This document shows, in pieces, positions 16,794-25,871 of a DNA stretch of 64,000 nt. The notes under the pieces were generated by a model that was not told where the DNA came from, made no database searches, and was given only the letters and a program-made list of their open reading frames with translations. This DNA comes from an uncultured Opitutia bacterium. Lineage in GTDB: Bacteria > Verrucomicrobiota > Verrucomicrobiia > Opitutales > Opitutaceae. Position 1 is the stretch's first letter. Every line of letters begins with the position of its first letter. The DNA is taken from positions 62,001 through 126,000 of the forward strand of contig CAILHZ010000005.1 in assembly GCA_903834135.1 (NCBI GenBank), given 5' to 3'. The position numbers and the translations under genes are program-made.

Positions 16794-18770
16794 TTAAGTT
16801 TGTGGCTTAAGTGGAGATAAAATGGTGATGAATTTCGCTTCTTTACCCTGAATTTCAATGTAGAAACCTTCTCTTTTTTTAGGTGGAACGTCAGGAGTCG
16901 TGGCATGCCAAATTTTAAAAGGCCCTTTTACTTGAAAGGTGAGTTTTATCTGGGTTTGGCCAAAGGTGGTATTGAAACTAATCTCATCCGTGCAGTCTGC
17001 GGTAGTTACATTTTTCCAGTACTTAAAGGAAATGGGGCGGTTATCTTTAAGTGTATCAGTTGCTTTAAAAATTTCTGGAAGAGCTGCTTTACCTTCAATG
17101 TGAAAGGCTAGACCAAGCGCGTGAATTGACCCGTCGCGGCTTTTGATTTGTGCAATATCGACAAGATTATTGCCTTGGATAGCAAGTGTGCGACCCGCTA
17201 TGGCATCTGGACGATAATTTGGCTGTAGTGCAGTCATATTCCCATGTTCTGCAGAAAACCTAAGGAGTTGGCCCTTCTTAGGTGGAATTTCACCCTTACC
17301 ATCAATTAGTGGTATATTATGATTTAAGCCTTGGGTGTAGTATTCTTTATAATAAGGAGAACCATAGCCAGTAGTTCCTGGATCATGAGTGATGTCATCA
17401 TTGCCATAGAATACAGAATAGTTGAGCGCCTCTGCTTGAGAGTGAGAGGCAGTAAGTTGACCGTAATGGAGATAAATTTGCCAAGGGCCTTTGCGAATCA
17501 TCGCCATATTCGATGCCTGCATGTTTAGACTCTTCACTTCTGGCAGTGTGTAAGGCCTAGGTGAATGTTGAGGAGGATCAATAAGCGTATTCCAGTTGTA
17601 CTGTTTTTGCGCTGTTTCTAAACCTAGGGTTGTGGGAAATACCCGGTAAGTAGAGGCAAGAAATGTATCGTGAGGCGCTGTTTCTATGCCTGTTCCATCA
17701 GCTGGGTTGGGGACGGTTCCATTTGGAAAACGTAAATAAATCGGCGATAGCATGAGGTTTTCGCTCTTCACTAGTTCTGAAGCAAGTTCAGATGAGCGCT
17801 TATATAAGCCTGCGATTTCATAAAGATCATTGAGCGCTTCAACAACGTACTCATTATAATGGAAGGACTGCTCGTACCATAAAAAGTCGTCAGTAATGCC
17901 TCGGGCAATTTGCTCTCGTAATCCGTATTGGCCATCTATGACTTGATGCCAAAGTGCTTCGTTATGATAAACCAGTGCAAATGCTGCTACACTTGTGCGG
18001 TGCCAAGTTGCGATATTATGAATTTGGTGGAATCCGTCGTTAAGGATATCAGCTTCAGGTTTGAAGAAGTGATCCCACCAGAATTGTTTACGCGTAAGAC
18101 TAATTGCATCTTCAATTAATCGTACTGTATTGATGTAAAGAAAACCGCTCGTGGCTACGTCTAAAGATTGCCAGTAAAGGCGTGCGCCTTGATCTTTTCT
18201 TTGAGGTGTCCATTCCATGTAATGTTCCGCATAGAAATCGAGTTGGCTTGCAGACCATTCCGCATACTTCTTTTCTCCCGTAAGATGATACAGGCGAGCT
18301 GAGCGAAGCATCATTTCGGCATGTTGGATTCTAAATTCATAGACCCAAGCAGCCATTAATTTCGGAGTAATTTCAACGTGCGGATCTGAAGGGCTATGGA
18401 AAAAAGAAACTTCTTCTCCAGGGATCTCAGGTGTCCACGTAAGATATGCGGCATCCTTTGGGCTTACGAAATCATGGTGCCAGCCACATATCCAAGAAAC
18501 GCGGTCACTGCGTTTTGCAATCCATGCATCTACCGCAGCTTTTTCTTTAGTTAGCCAGTTTTGCCAGCTTGGGTTTGTTGCAACGCGCTGTTTTGCTGCG
18601 TCCCAATCTTCTTCAGCGTTACGCCATGGTCTTCCCTCGGCTGAATACACCTTCATTTCAGAGAATGCGTGTTCGGCATCCTGTAGCTTATCAGCAGCCG
18701 AGCTATTTTTAAAAAATGCTAAAGCAGCTAGTGCACCTAGAGCGGCTAAACGGGAGTAAAGTTTCATCAT
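16794..18770 (-). CDS. Secreted heparinase II/III-like polysaccharide lyase
   Basis: 658 residues with a signal peptide ending near SSA-ADK. The first half is an alpha/alpha-toroid rich in Trp and His (WICGWHHDF, TWHRTSVAAFALVYHNEALW, QSFHYNEYVVEALNDLYEIA). From about residue 420 a beta-sandwich heparinase II/III-like domain begins with LHYGQLTASHSQAEALNYS and then HDPGTTGYGSPYYKEYY, where a catalytic His/Tyr region is expected. Relatives cleave uronic-acid polysaccharides such as heparin-like glycans, alginate or ulvan fragments by beta-elimination. The substrate cannot be decided from the sequence. Two Met codons open the gene (18770 and 18767). A cytoplasmic Gfo/Idh/MocA gene lies 72 bases upstream on the same strand. 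Confidence 0.85.
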   Translation of the reverse strand: MMKLYSRLAALGALAALAFFKNSSAADKLQDAEHAFSEMKVYSAEGRPWRNAEEDWDAAKQRVATNPSWQNWLTKEKAAVDAWIAKRSDRVSWICGWHHDFVSPKDAAYLTWTPEIPGEEVSFFHSPSDPHVEITPKLMAAWVYEFRIQHAEMMLRSARLYHLTGEKKYAEWSASQLDFYAEHYMEWTPQRKDQGARLYWQSLDVATSGFLYINTVRLIEDAISLTRKQFWWDHFFKPEADILNDGFHQIHNIATWHRTSVAAFALVYHNEALWHQVIDGQYGLREQIARGITDDFLWYEQSFHYNEYVVEALNDLYEIAGLYKRSSELASELVKSENLMLSPIYLRFPNGTVPNPADGTGIETAPHDTFLASTYRVFPTTLGLETAQKQYNWNTLIDPPQHSPRPYTLPEVKSLNMQASNMAMIRKGPWQIYLHYGQLTASHSQAEALNYSVFYGNDDITHDPGTTGYGSPYYKEYYTQGLNHNIPLIDGKGEIPPKKGQLLRFSAEHGNMTALQPNYRPDAIAGRTLAIQGNNLVDIAQIKSRDGSIHALGLAFHIEGKAALPEIFKATDTLKDNRPISFKYWKNVTTADCTDEISFNTTFGQTQIKLTFQVKGPFKIWHATTPDVPPKKREGFYIEIQGKEAKFITILSPLKPQT

Positions 18771-18842
18771 GAATCAGATCAAGAGACCTTATAAATAAAC
18801 TAAATGCAGATAGTCTTGGCAAACTCTTCTGCGGCTTAAGCG

Positions 18843-19883
18843 TTAACCCACTAGACCAGGCCAAACGCTGGGATTCTCCCAGAATGCATTTTCTCTAGAT
18901 CCATAGAAACTAGTCAGGACTTTGTCGATGACTCGTTGTGTTCTTAAAGCAGAAATTCCAGTGCTTGGTGCAGAGCCTAAGCCAAGCAGCTCGTTTGTTA
19001 TCAGCTGGATTAACGGCTGCGCTACGTGAGAAGGGTTAGGGATAGCGATTGGATTAGTACCTTTAGCAGTACTCACATAAATAGGATCATCTGAGCTAAA
19101 ATTAAAATAAATTTCACCCTGTGTTCCTTTAAGACTTAGTTTATCTTCTTTTATATTAGAGAAAAAATTCCAACATGTTTTCCCTGGGATATTTCCCGCT
19201 GTTAGAAAAGTCATCTCCACGTAGTCTTCGACTTGGGAGTGTTTATTTTGGCGGTAAGCGTCTCCCTGTACGTCCTTGAGTGCACCAAAGTAAAAGTCGA
19301 GTATATCCAATACGTGAGACCCTACGTCTAGAAGAAGGCCGCCTCCGGAATGCTGAGCGGAAACTCTCCATGCGTGTTTACTTGCATCCGCATTCACAGG
19401 TGTCGGACTAGAAAATTTAAAATCAATAGCTACTATTTTACCAATTGCATGCGTATCGATGAGTTCTTTTACCTTTAAAAATCGGGGCATGGCTCTGCGA
19501 TAATAAGCGACCCATAATTTTTGCTTAGCTGTATCAAACGCTTTAATCATGGCTTCGCACTCGCTTACGTTTCTTGCCATTGGCTTTTCAACGTAGCATG
19601 GCTTGTTTGCTAATGCGACTGCCTGGGCAATCTCGTTGTGTGATCCTGGAGGAGTGGCGATATAGACTGCGTCCACATCAGGATCTGAAATTAAATCATT
19701 AGTATTCGAATACCATTTAGCAACCTTGTGACGTGTAGCATAATCGCGTGCTAGGTCAGGAGTTCTTCGCATGACTGCAACTAATTCAGACCCGGATGCT
19801 TTTTGGAATCCTGGGCCACTTTTGATTTCAGTTACGTCACCGCAACCAATAATTCCCCATCTAATTCTAGCCATAACTGGCAA
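18843..19883 (-). CDS. Cytoplasmic Gfo/Idh/MocA oxidoreductase
   Basis: 346 residues without a signal peptide, unlike the other four paralogues in the window. The nucleotide loop WGIIGCGDVTEIKSGPGF is near the N-terminus. YVEKPMARN provides the catalytic Lys, and GGGLLLDVGSHVLDIL is the conserved His segment. The general form matches NAD(P)-dependent sugar or 1,5-anhydrofructose-type reductases of the family. It starts 5 bases after the dipeptidase gene ends and is followed by the lyase gene, so it may process a monosaccharide that the lyase releases. The substrate remains a guess. Confidence 0.88.
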   Translation of the reverse strand: MPVMARIRWGIIGCGDVTEIKSGPGFQKASGSELVAVMRRTPDLARDYATRHKVAKWYSNTNDLISDPDVDAVYIATPPGSHNEIAQAVALANKPCYVEKPMARNVSECEAMIKAFDTAKQKLWVAYYRRAMPRFLKVKELIDTHAIGKIVAIDFKFSSPTPVNADASKHAWRVSAQHSGGGLLLDVGSHVLDILDFYFGALKDVQGDAYRQNKHSQVEDYVEMTFLTAGNIPGKTCWNFFSNIKEDKLSLKGTQGEIYFNFSSDDPIYVSTAKGTNPIAIPNPSHVAQPLIQLITNELLGLGSAPSTGISALRTQRVIDKVLTSFYGSRENAFWENPSVWPGLVG

Positions 19884-19888
19884 TTTTT

Positions 19889-21157
19889 TTAGTGATTAGA
19901 AGAGGTAGATGCAACTTTAAGAGAAGCTGCATAATTTTCCGCTGCTTTCATGACACGCAGTGAATTACCTCCCCAGAATTTCTTTAGATCCTCTTCTGAG
20001 TAACCTGCCTTAAGTAGTGCTGCAGTTATTTTATAGTAGCAAGTTGCATCCTCAAGGCCTTTAACGCCACCACCGCCATCGAGATCAAGGCCGATACCAA
20101 CATGATCAATGCCAACCACTTCAATCGTATGTAAGACATGCTTCATAAATATATCGAAGGTCGTCATAGGGGCTGGATACTTATGATTAATCTCAGCCAT
20201 TTTTTGCATCAGGACTGTTCGTTGCTCAGGAGTCATATCCATTCTTCCGCTGAGCTTTGAGTAGATTTGTGCAAGCGCCTTATTGCGTTCAGTAGATTCT
20301 GGAAGGGAAGCGAGATAAGTGCTGTAGCTATTGACTTGTATAACGCCACCGTGATTAGCCAGTTCTTTCATCATCTTATCGGTAGCATTGCGTGGGTGAT
20401 TATAGACAGCACGTGAAGAAGTATGGGTAAGAATGATCGGTGTTTTCGACAGCTCTAACATTTGATGGAATACATCGTCTGATGAATGCGATGCATCGAT
20501 TACAATACCTAAACGATTACATTCTGTGATTAGTGCTTTACCTTCAGGGCTTAGGCCATGCCATTCGGGCCCTTTAAGATCGCTCGCAGAGTCACCTAAA
20601 TCATTGTTAGCGAAATGAACAAAACCAATTACACGTACACCTAAATTGTAAAATGTTTTCACTAGCGTTAAGTCCTTACCTAAGGAGTATCCGTTTTCTA
20701 TACTCATATACACAATGCGTTTACCCGTTGCAGCAATCTTGGAAGCATCAGCTGAGTTAAGCGCTAACGTGCATTGGTCGCTATGGGATGCGACCATCAT
20801 GCGTATCGCAAGCGCGAGTTGTAAGGCGTAATCTCTTGAGTGAGCAAGCCCTTCGGGTGTGCGAGGTCCTTGAGGAGTATAGATAGCAAAAAAGCCTCCT
20901 GTTAATCCACCTTCTCTCATTCTTGGAAAGTCTAGTTGCGTGAAGTCATCTCTGTAGTCATGTCTTTGACCGATGTCCCAGCCAGCTCTAAGGAGATTGC
21001 CCGGTGCATCTAAGTGGGTATCTAAAGCGATAATATGGGTATGGATTTCATGAGCTTTTGCTGCGTAGTCCTCATCACTTTGTGCGAAAGAGCAGATACT
21101 GGATGTAACAAAAAAAACACCTAGAATTAGGGCATTAATAAGGCGCGGTGGATTCAT
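19889..21157 (-). CDS. Secreted membrane dipeptidase (peptidase family M19)
   Basis: I set the start at the ATG at 21157, which gives a clear signal peptide (MNPPRLINALILGVFFVTSS, cleavage near SFA-QSD). Upstream in-frame starts reach to 21226 but only add a hydrophilic lead. M19 zinc-ligand motifs are visible: an HxD-like pair in IIALDTHLDAPGN, Glu in MSIENGYSLG, His in IDASHSS and His in LTHTSSRAV, and the late VGIGLDLDGGG. These enzymes hydrolyse dipeptides, including some with D-residues, through a binuclear zinc site. It sits at the head of the minus-strand block and is divergent from the GMC gene. Its link to glycan genes may be only positional. Confidence 0.9.
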   Translation of the reverse strand: MNPPRLINALILGVFFVTSSICSFAQSDEDYAAKAHEIHTHIIALDTHLDAPGNLLRAGWDIGQRHDYRDDFTQLDFPRMREGGLTGGFFAIYTPQGPRTPEGLAHSRDYALQLALAIRMMVASHSDQCTLALNSADASKIAATGKRIVYMSIENGYSLGKDLTLVKTFYNLGVRVIGFVHFANNDLGDSASDLKGPEWHGLSPEGKALITECNRLGIVIDASHSSDDVFHQMLELSKTPIILTHTSSRAVYNHPRNATDKMMKELANHGGVIQVNSYSTYLASLPESTERNKALAQIYSKLSGRMDMTPEQRTVLMQKMAEINHKYPAPMTTFDIFMKHVLHTIEVVGIDHVGIGLDLDGGGGVKGLEDATCYYKITAALLKAGYSEEDLKKFWGGNSLRVMKAAENYAASLKVASTSSNH

Positions 21158-21279
21158 ATAGATTATATCTAAAGCTAAGCTAAGTTTGTTGCGAGTCTTC
21201 ATATGTGCAGTGGTTGCATCTTGCATGCCACCATCCTATTGGTGTTAAACTTCAGGCGCTTTCTTAACTACCTCTTTTC

Positions 21280-22959
21280 ATGCCTAATCAGACTTATGAT
21301 GCAATTGTTGTGGGTTCAGGAATTAGCGGCGGCTGGGCTGCCAAAGAACTCACTGAGCGTGGCCTCAAGGTGCTTCTTCTCGAGCGAGGAGAAAATATTG
21401 AACATATTTCTGGATATACAGATGCACTCAAAGCGCCTTGGCAGCTTCCGCATCGTGGTAAATTAACAAATCAAGTCAGGGAAGAACAGGTCGCTGCTAC
21501 ACAAAGTAAATTTATTCATGAAGGGGGGGCTTCTTACTGGGTAAAAGAGTCTGAGTCACCCTATGTCCAGACAAAGCCGTTTGATTGGGTTAGAGGCTAT
21601 CATGTTGGCGGTCGATCGCTTATGTGGGGTAGACAAAGCTACCGGTGGAGCCCCGCAGATTTCGAAGCAAATTTAAAAGATTCAATAGCAGTTGACTGGC
21701 CAATTAGGTATGACGATCTTGCGCCCTGGTATGACTATGTTGAAGCCTTCGCTGGTATTAGTGGCTCACGTGAGGGACTGCCTCAATTACCGGATGGTAA
21801 TTTTCTGCCTCCGATGGAGCTTAACTGCGTAGAGAAAGATGTAGCGAAACGTATTCGTTCCCATTACGCAGATAGTAGACGAATGATTATAGGGCGAGTC
21901 GCTAATTTAACGACTTCGCATAACGGACGGCCTAATTGTCAGTACCGTAATAAATGTGATCTAGGATGTCCTTTCGGCGCTTATTTTAGTACTCAGTCCG
22001 CAACCCTTCCTGCTGCAGTTAAGACCGGCAATTTAACACTTCGGCCTTTCTCGATTGTAACTCAAGTGCTTTACGACAGGGATACAAAAAAAGCAACGGG
22101 GGTGGAAGTCCTCGATGCACAAACTAAACTTACACAAACTTTCAATGCGAAGATCGTATTTTTATGTGCTTCTTCGATGAATTCAGCATGGATTTTAATG
22201 CAGTCAGCGCAAGACATCTGGCCTGAAGGCTTAGGCAGTAGTAGTGGTGAATTAGGTCACAATCTTATGGATCACCATTATAGGGTAGGTGCTTCTGGCC
22301 AAGTTGATGGTTTCAAAGATTTATATCTGTATGGCAGAAGAGCTAATGGCTTTTACATTCCTCGTTTCAGAAATTTGAATGGAGATAAACGTAATTATAT
22401 TCGTGGGTTTGGTTATCAAGGCTCTGCTTCAAGATCAGGTTGGCAGCGCGATGTAGCCGAACTTGGAGTTGGCTTGGAACTTAAAGAGGCACTCAGTGAA
22501 CCAGGTGCATGGGAAATTGGAATGAATGGATTTGGAGAGGTCCTTCCTCGTCACAGTAATAAAATATCGGTGAGCAAAACAAAGAAAGATAAATGGGGGC
22601 TACCTGTTCTGGATTTTGATTGTGCTTTAAGTGATAACGAAATGCTCATGCGAAAAGACATGATTTCAGACGCTGTTGAAATGCTTGAAGTTGCAGGGAT
22701 TAAAAATGTTAAACCACGTAATGATCCCTATGCATTAGGTATGGGCATTCATGAAATGGGACCTGCACGCATGGGACGTGATCCAAAAACTTCCGTATTA
22801 AATAAACATAATCAGGTGTGGGATGCTCCCAATGTGTTTGTCACTGATGGAGCCTGTATGACTTCCTCGGCCTGCGTGAATCCTTCGTTAACATATATGG
22901 CATTAACAGCACGCGCAGTAGCCTATGCCGTTGAAAATCTTAAAAAAGGAGATTTATGA
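21280..22959 (+). CDS. GMC oxidoreductase, FAD- and 3Fe-4S-type dehydrogenase large subunit
   Basis: 559 residues with the FAD loop GSGISGG at 12-18 and the GMC C-terminal segment GMGIHEMGPARMG, followed by TSSACVNPSLTYMALTARAV. Cysteines 220, 226 and 230 form the spacing CxxxxxCxxxC, the same pattern that binds the 3Fe-4S cluster in the catalytic subunit of the Burkholderia cepacia FAD-glucose dehydrogenase. The protein has no leader of its own. In that system it is exported with the Tat-carrying small subunit, and that subunit is encoded next here with a 4-base overlap. The expected reaction is oxidation of a sugar or glycoside hydroxyl, possibly at C3. No cytochrome subunit gene follows. 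Confidence 0.9.
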   Translation: MPNQTYDAIVVGSGISGGWAAKELTERGLKVLLLERGENIEHISGYTDALKAPWQLPHRGKLTNQVREEQVAATQSKFIHEGGASYWVKESESPYVQTKPFDWVRGYHVGGRSLMWGRQSYRWSPADFEANLKDSIAVDWPIRYDDLAPWYDYVEAFAGISGSREGLPQLPDGNFLPPMELNCVEKDVAKRIRSHYADSRRMIIGRVANLTTSHNGRPNCQYRNKCDLGCPFGAYFSTQSATLPAAVKTGNLTLRPFSIVTQVLYDRDTKKATGVEVLDAQTKLTQTFNAKIVFLCASSMNSAWILMQSAQDIWPEGLGSSSGELGHNLMDHHYRVGASGQVDGFKDLYLYGRRANGFYIPRFRNLNGDKRNYIRGFGYQGSASRSGWQRDVAELGVGLELKEALSEPGAWEIGMNGFGEVLPRHSNKISVSKTKKDKWGLPVLDFDCALSDNEMLMRKDMISDAVEMLEVAGIKNVKPRNDPYALGMGIHEMGPARMGRDPKTSVLNKHNQVWDAPNVFVTDGACMTSSACVNPSLTYMALTARAVAYAVENLKKGDL

Positions 22960-23561
22960 GCCTAAAAACAACTGAGCTATCTTCGTTTAATGAAGTTATA
23001 TCGCGTAAAGAAGCGATTCAAAGGGCGGTGCTTTTGATGGGCGGTATGATTGTGGGCGCTCGTGCTATGCTGCGAGCAGAGAGCTCTACATTAAATCATG
23101 AGATTAATTTTTCCCAGTCCGACGTAGCGCTATTAGATGAAATCTCAGAGATTATTATTCCTGCGTCTGACACTCCTGGTGCAAAGGCTGTAAAGTCAGG
23201 CGCTTTTATTATGATGATGGTAAAAGACTGCTACACGTCACAGGAAGCGCACATTTTTAGGGAAGGCTTGATGCAGTTTTCTGAAGAGTGTTTAAAAACT
23301 CAGGGTAAATCGTTTTTGTCTTGTTCTGCGCAGGAGCGCACTAGGTTTGTAAAACAAGTGGACGAGCAAAATAAGCAGCAGAAATTAAAAGCAGAGTTAT
23401 TAGCTCTGCCTCACTACTTTGGTATGATTAAGGAGTTAACTATTTTGAGTTATTACACTTCTGAAGTGGGTGCAACTCAGGCTCTAAGGTATATTGAAGT
23501 TCCAGGTTCTTTTAACGGAAGTTTTCCCTATAAAAAAGGGGATCACGCGTGGTGCGTGTAG
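22956..23561 (+). CDS. Gluconate 2-dehydrogenase subunit 3 family protein
   Basis: 201 residues. The start ATG overlaps the GMC stop by 4 bases and has a strong AAGGAG site just upstream, so translation is coupled. The N-terminus carries a Tat-like segment (SRKEAIQRAVLLMGGMIVG) with Arg-Lys, followed by the family core from about residue 50 (SDVALLDEISEIIIPASDTP). Members of this family act as the exporting and maturing partner of the FAD subunit. The C-terminus YKKGDHAWCV is short and normal. Together with the gene before it, it makes a two-subunit periplasmic dehydrogenase that would need a separately encoded cytochrome. Confidence 0.9.
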   Translation: MSLKTTELSSFNEVISRKEAIQRAVLLMGGMIVGARAMLRAESSTLNHEINFSQSDVALLDEISEIIIPASDTPGAKAVKSGAFIMMMVKDCYTSQEAHIFREGLMQFSEECLKTQGKSFLSCSAQERTRFVKQVDEQNKQQKLKAELLALPHYFGMIKELTILSYYTSEVGATQALRYIEVPGSFNGSFPYKKGDHAWCV

Positions 23562-23576
23562 GCCTCAATTTATTGT

Positions 23577-24272
23577 ATGCTTAAACTTATCGGCATTGGC
23601 ATTGTAGCATTAGGTTTTGCGTGTGAGGTCAATCCTTTGCTTGTTGTTGTGATTGCTGGCTTTGTTACGGGGCTAGTTGGAGGCATGTCGCTTCATGATA
23701 TTTTAGCAGAACTTGGCAAAGGTTTTGTTAAAAACCGTTCTATTCTTTTACCTGTCGTTGCGATTATTCCTGTGATGGGACTACTTGAAAAGTATGGGCT
23801 TAAGATTCAAGCCCAGGCCTTAATCAAAAAAATGAAGAAAGCCACAGCAGGGCGTGTGATTTTGGGATATACAGCAATACGGCAAATTTCTATTAGCTTG
23901 GGGCTTAATTTCGGAGGTCACGCAGGCATGATTAGACCGGTGATTGCTCCCATGGCAGAAGGTGCAGCTTTAAGTCAGAATCCTAATATTTCAGAAAAAC
24001 TTTTACAGTCTGTTAAAGCACATGCTTCGGCTGCAGAGAACACGGGAGCTTTCTTCGGAGAAGATATTTTTATTGCTGTGGGCGGAGTCGTGCTAATGCA
24101 CAATTTTTTTGAGGCCGAAGGAATGAATGTAGGACTTTGGTCAATAGCGCTCTGGGGTATTCCTACTGCAATAGCTGCCTTTGGAGTTATGGTCTGGAGG
24201 TGCTATGTATTGGACAAACGAATAGCACGAGAAATAGCTGTAAATAAGAAAACTGGAGGCGAAGAATGTTAA
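23577..24272 (+). CDS. DUF969 membrane protein
   Basis: 231 residues with about six membrane segments; DUF969 is recognised from LIGIGIVALGFACEVNPLLV and the LNFGGHAGMIRPVIAPMAEG core. It starts 16 bases after the dehydrogenase subunit and overlaps the next gene, DUF979, by 7 bases. DUF969 and DUF979 occur together, and very often next to pyroglutamyl peptidase as here. The accepted guess is that the two form one permease for a pyroglutamate- or peptide-related substrate. I see no signal peptide beyond the first membrane helix. Confidence 0.9.
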   Translation: MLKLIGIGIVALGFACEVNPLLVVVIAGFVTGLVGGMSLHDILAELGKGFVKNRSILLPVVAIIPVMGLLEKYGLKIQAQALIKKMKKATAGRVILGYTAIRQISISLGLNFGGHAGMIRPVIAPMAEGAALSQNPNISEKLLQSVKAHASAAENTGAFFGEDIFIAVGGVVLMHNFFEAEGMNVGLWSIALWGIPTAIAAFGVMVWRCYVLDKRIAREIAVNKKTGGEEC

Positions 24273-25216
24273 CGCTTGAGCCTTTCTATAAATTAGGAGG
24301 ATTTTTTCTCGTCCTTGTTGCCGTGCGCATTTTTGGACGTGGACAAACACTAAGGCATTGGTGCTCTGCTCTTTTTTGGGCTATCTTGGGTATTACCTTA
24401 GCCTATGGCCAAGTCCTTGACTCGGCATTTGTAGGTGGACTTGTTGTTACTCTAGTAGTTCTTGCAGCAAGTGGTTACGTAAAAGCTGGAAATGAAACTG
24501 TAGAGCATGATGTAAAAAGTAATAAGATAGATTTTGGCTTTAAGCTTTTGTATCCAGCACTTGTAATACCTTTAGCGGGTGTGATTGGTTCTCTACTATT
24601 CACTCGGATTAAAATCCACGGCGCTTTAATCGCAGATTCTGGACAGGCTCCACTCATCGCACTAGGTATTGGAGCTCTAATTGCTCTTGTATGGAGTATG
24701 CGTATGACTCATGCGCCAATTAAGCAGCCTGTTGTTGAGGGGGCTCGTTTATTTGAAGTGATTGGTTACGCCATTATTTTACCTCAACTCTTGGCAGCGC
24801 TTGGTACTATTTTTACGCATGCTGGAGTGGGGCAGGTTATTGCAGGTCTTGTTGCTCAAGCTCTCCCTACTCATATTCCTTGGGTTGCTGTTACAGCATA
24901 TTGCGTGGGTATGGCTTTATTTACAATATGCATGGGTAATGCCTTTGCGGCATTTTCTGTAATTACAGCAGGTATCGGTCTTCCCCTTGTTATTAAAGCT
25001 CATGGCGGCAATCCTGCGATTCTTGCCTCTATGGGTATGTTAGCTGGTTACTGTGGAACGCTCATAAGCCCTATGGCTGCTAATTTTAATATTATTCCTG
25101 CAGTACTCCTTGAACTTAAAGATCGTAATGCAATCCTTAAGGCTCAATTGCCAATAGCGCTTGCTATTTTCTGTGCTAATTTAGGTATTTTGATTTTCTG
25201 TGTCTTTAGGTATTAA
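24266..25216 (+). CDS. DUF979 membrane protein
   Basis: 316 residues with about nine hydrophobic segments. The DUF979 pattern includes GCTLISPMAANFNIIPA-like text late in the protein (read here as GYCGTLISPMAANFN) and FTICMGNAFAAFSVITAGIG. A GGAGG site precedes the ATG inside the end of the DUF969 gene, so the two are translationally linked. The partner gene pcp begins 7 bases after the stop if the ATG at 25224 is used. Probable job: second half of an inner-membrane transporter supplying substrate for the peptidase. This is inferred from conserved neighbourhood, not from motifs of known carriers. Confidence 0.9.
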   Translation: MLTLEPFYKLGGFFLVLVAVRIFGRGQTLRHWCSALFWAILGITLAYGQVLDSAFVGGLVVTLVVLAASGYVKAGNETVEHDVKSNKIDFGFKLLYPALVIPLAGVIGSLLFTRIKIHGALIADSGQAPLIALGIGALIALVWSMRMTHAPIKQPVVEGARLFEVIGYAIILPQLLAALGTIFTHAGVGQVIAGLVAQALPTHIPWVAVTAYCVGMALFTICMGNAFAAFSVITAGIGLPLVIKAHGGNPAILASMGMLAGYCGTLISPMAANFNIIPAVLLELKDRNAILKAQLPIALAIFCANLGILIFCVFRY

Positions 25217-25223
25217 TAAAACT

Positions 25224-25871
25224 ATGAAACGTTCTGTGTTAGTTACTGGGTTTGAGCCGTTTGGTGGTGATTTACTTAATCCTTCTGAAGTCATCGCTGT
25301 TGCTTTAGAGGGCCGTGTAATTTCAAAGCACGTTATACATGCGCAGGTTCTACCATGTGTATTTGGAACTTCGATTGATGTTCTTAACGATGCGCTTAAT
25401 CGCTACAAACCTAATCTCGTAATTTGCTTAGGCCAAGCAGGTGGTAGGGCGGGAATCACTCCAGAGCGTGTTGCCATTAATATTGATGATGCACGCATTG
25501 CAGATAATGATGCGAATAAGCCTATTGATAGACCTATTGTTAAAGGAGGTCCTGTAGCTTATTTTTCAACTTTACCGATTAAGGCAATCACTGCTGCTCT
25601 TAATAAACAAAAGATTGTCTCAAGTGTGTCTCAAACTGCAGGTACGTTTGTATGTAATCACATTTTCTATGCCTTAATGCATGCGATAACCAAGACACGC
25701 TCAGTGCGTGGTGGTTTTGTTCATGTACCTTGGTTACCCGAACAAATTAAAGACAAAAAGGGGCAACCAAGTATGCCAATCGAAGTGATGATTAAGGGGA
25801 TCGAGACTGTCATTAAAGTCAGTCTCAAGACAGCAAAAGATAAACTCGTTTCAGCCGGTGCTGAGCACTAA
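25224..25871 (+). CDS. pcp: Pyrrolidone-carboxylate peptidase (pyroglutamyl peptidase I)
   Basis: I set the start at the ATG at 25224 rather than the GTG at 25200, because the protein then begins MKRSVLVTGFEPFGG, the family's fixed N-terminus, and avoids overlap with DUF979. The C15 catalytic residues fall at family positions: Glu81 in ITPERVAIN, Cys144 in AGTFVCNH, and His167 in FVHVPWLP. The cytoplasmic enzyme removes N-terminal pyroglutamate from peptides. At 215 residues the length is normal. It closes the DUF969-DUF979-pcp operon and overlaps the stop of the convergent propeller gene by 4 bases. Confidence 0.95.
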   Translation: MKRSVLVTGFEPFGGDLLNPSEVIAVALEGRVISKHVIHAQVLPCVFGTSIDVLNDALNRYKPNLVICLGQAGGRAGITPERVAINIDDARIADNDANKPIDRPIVKGGPVAYFSTLPIKAITAALNKQKIVSSVSQTAGTFVCNHIFYALMHAITKTRSVRGGFVHVPWLPEQIKDKKGQPSMPIEVMIKGIETVIKVSLKTAKDKLVSAGAEH

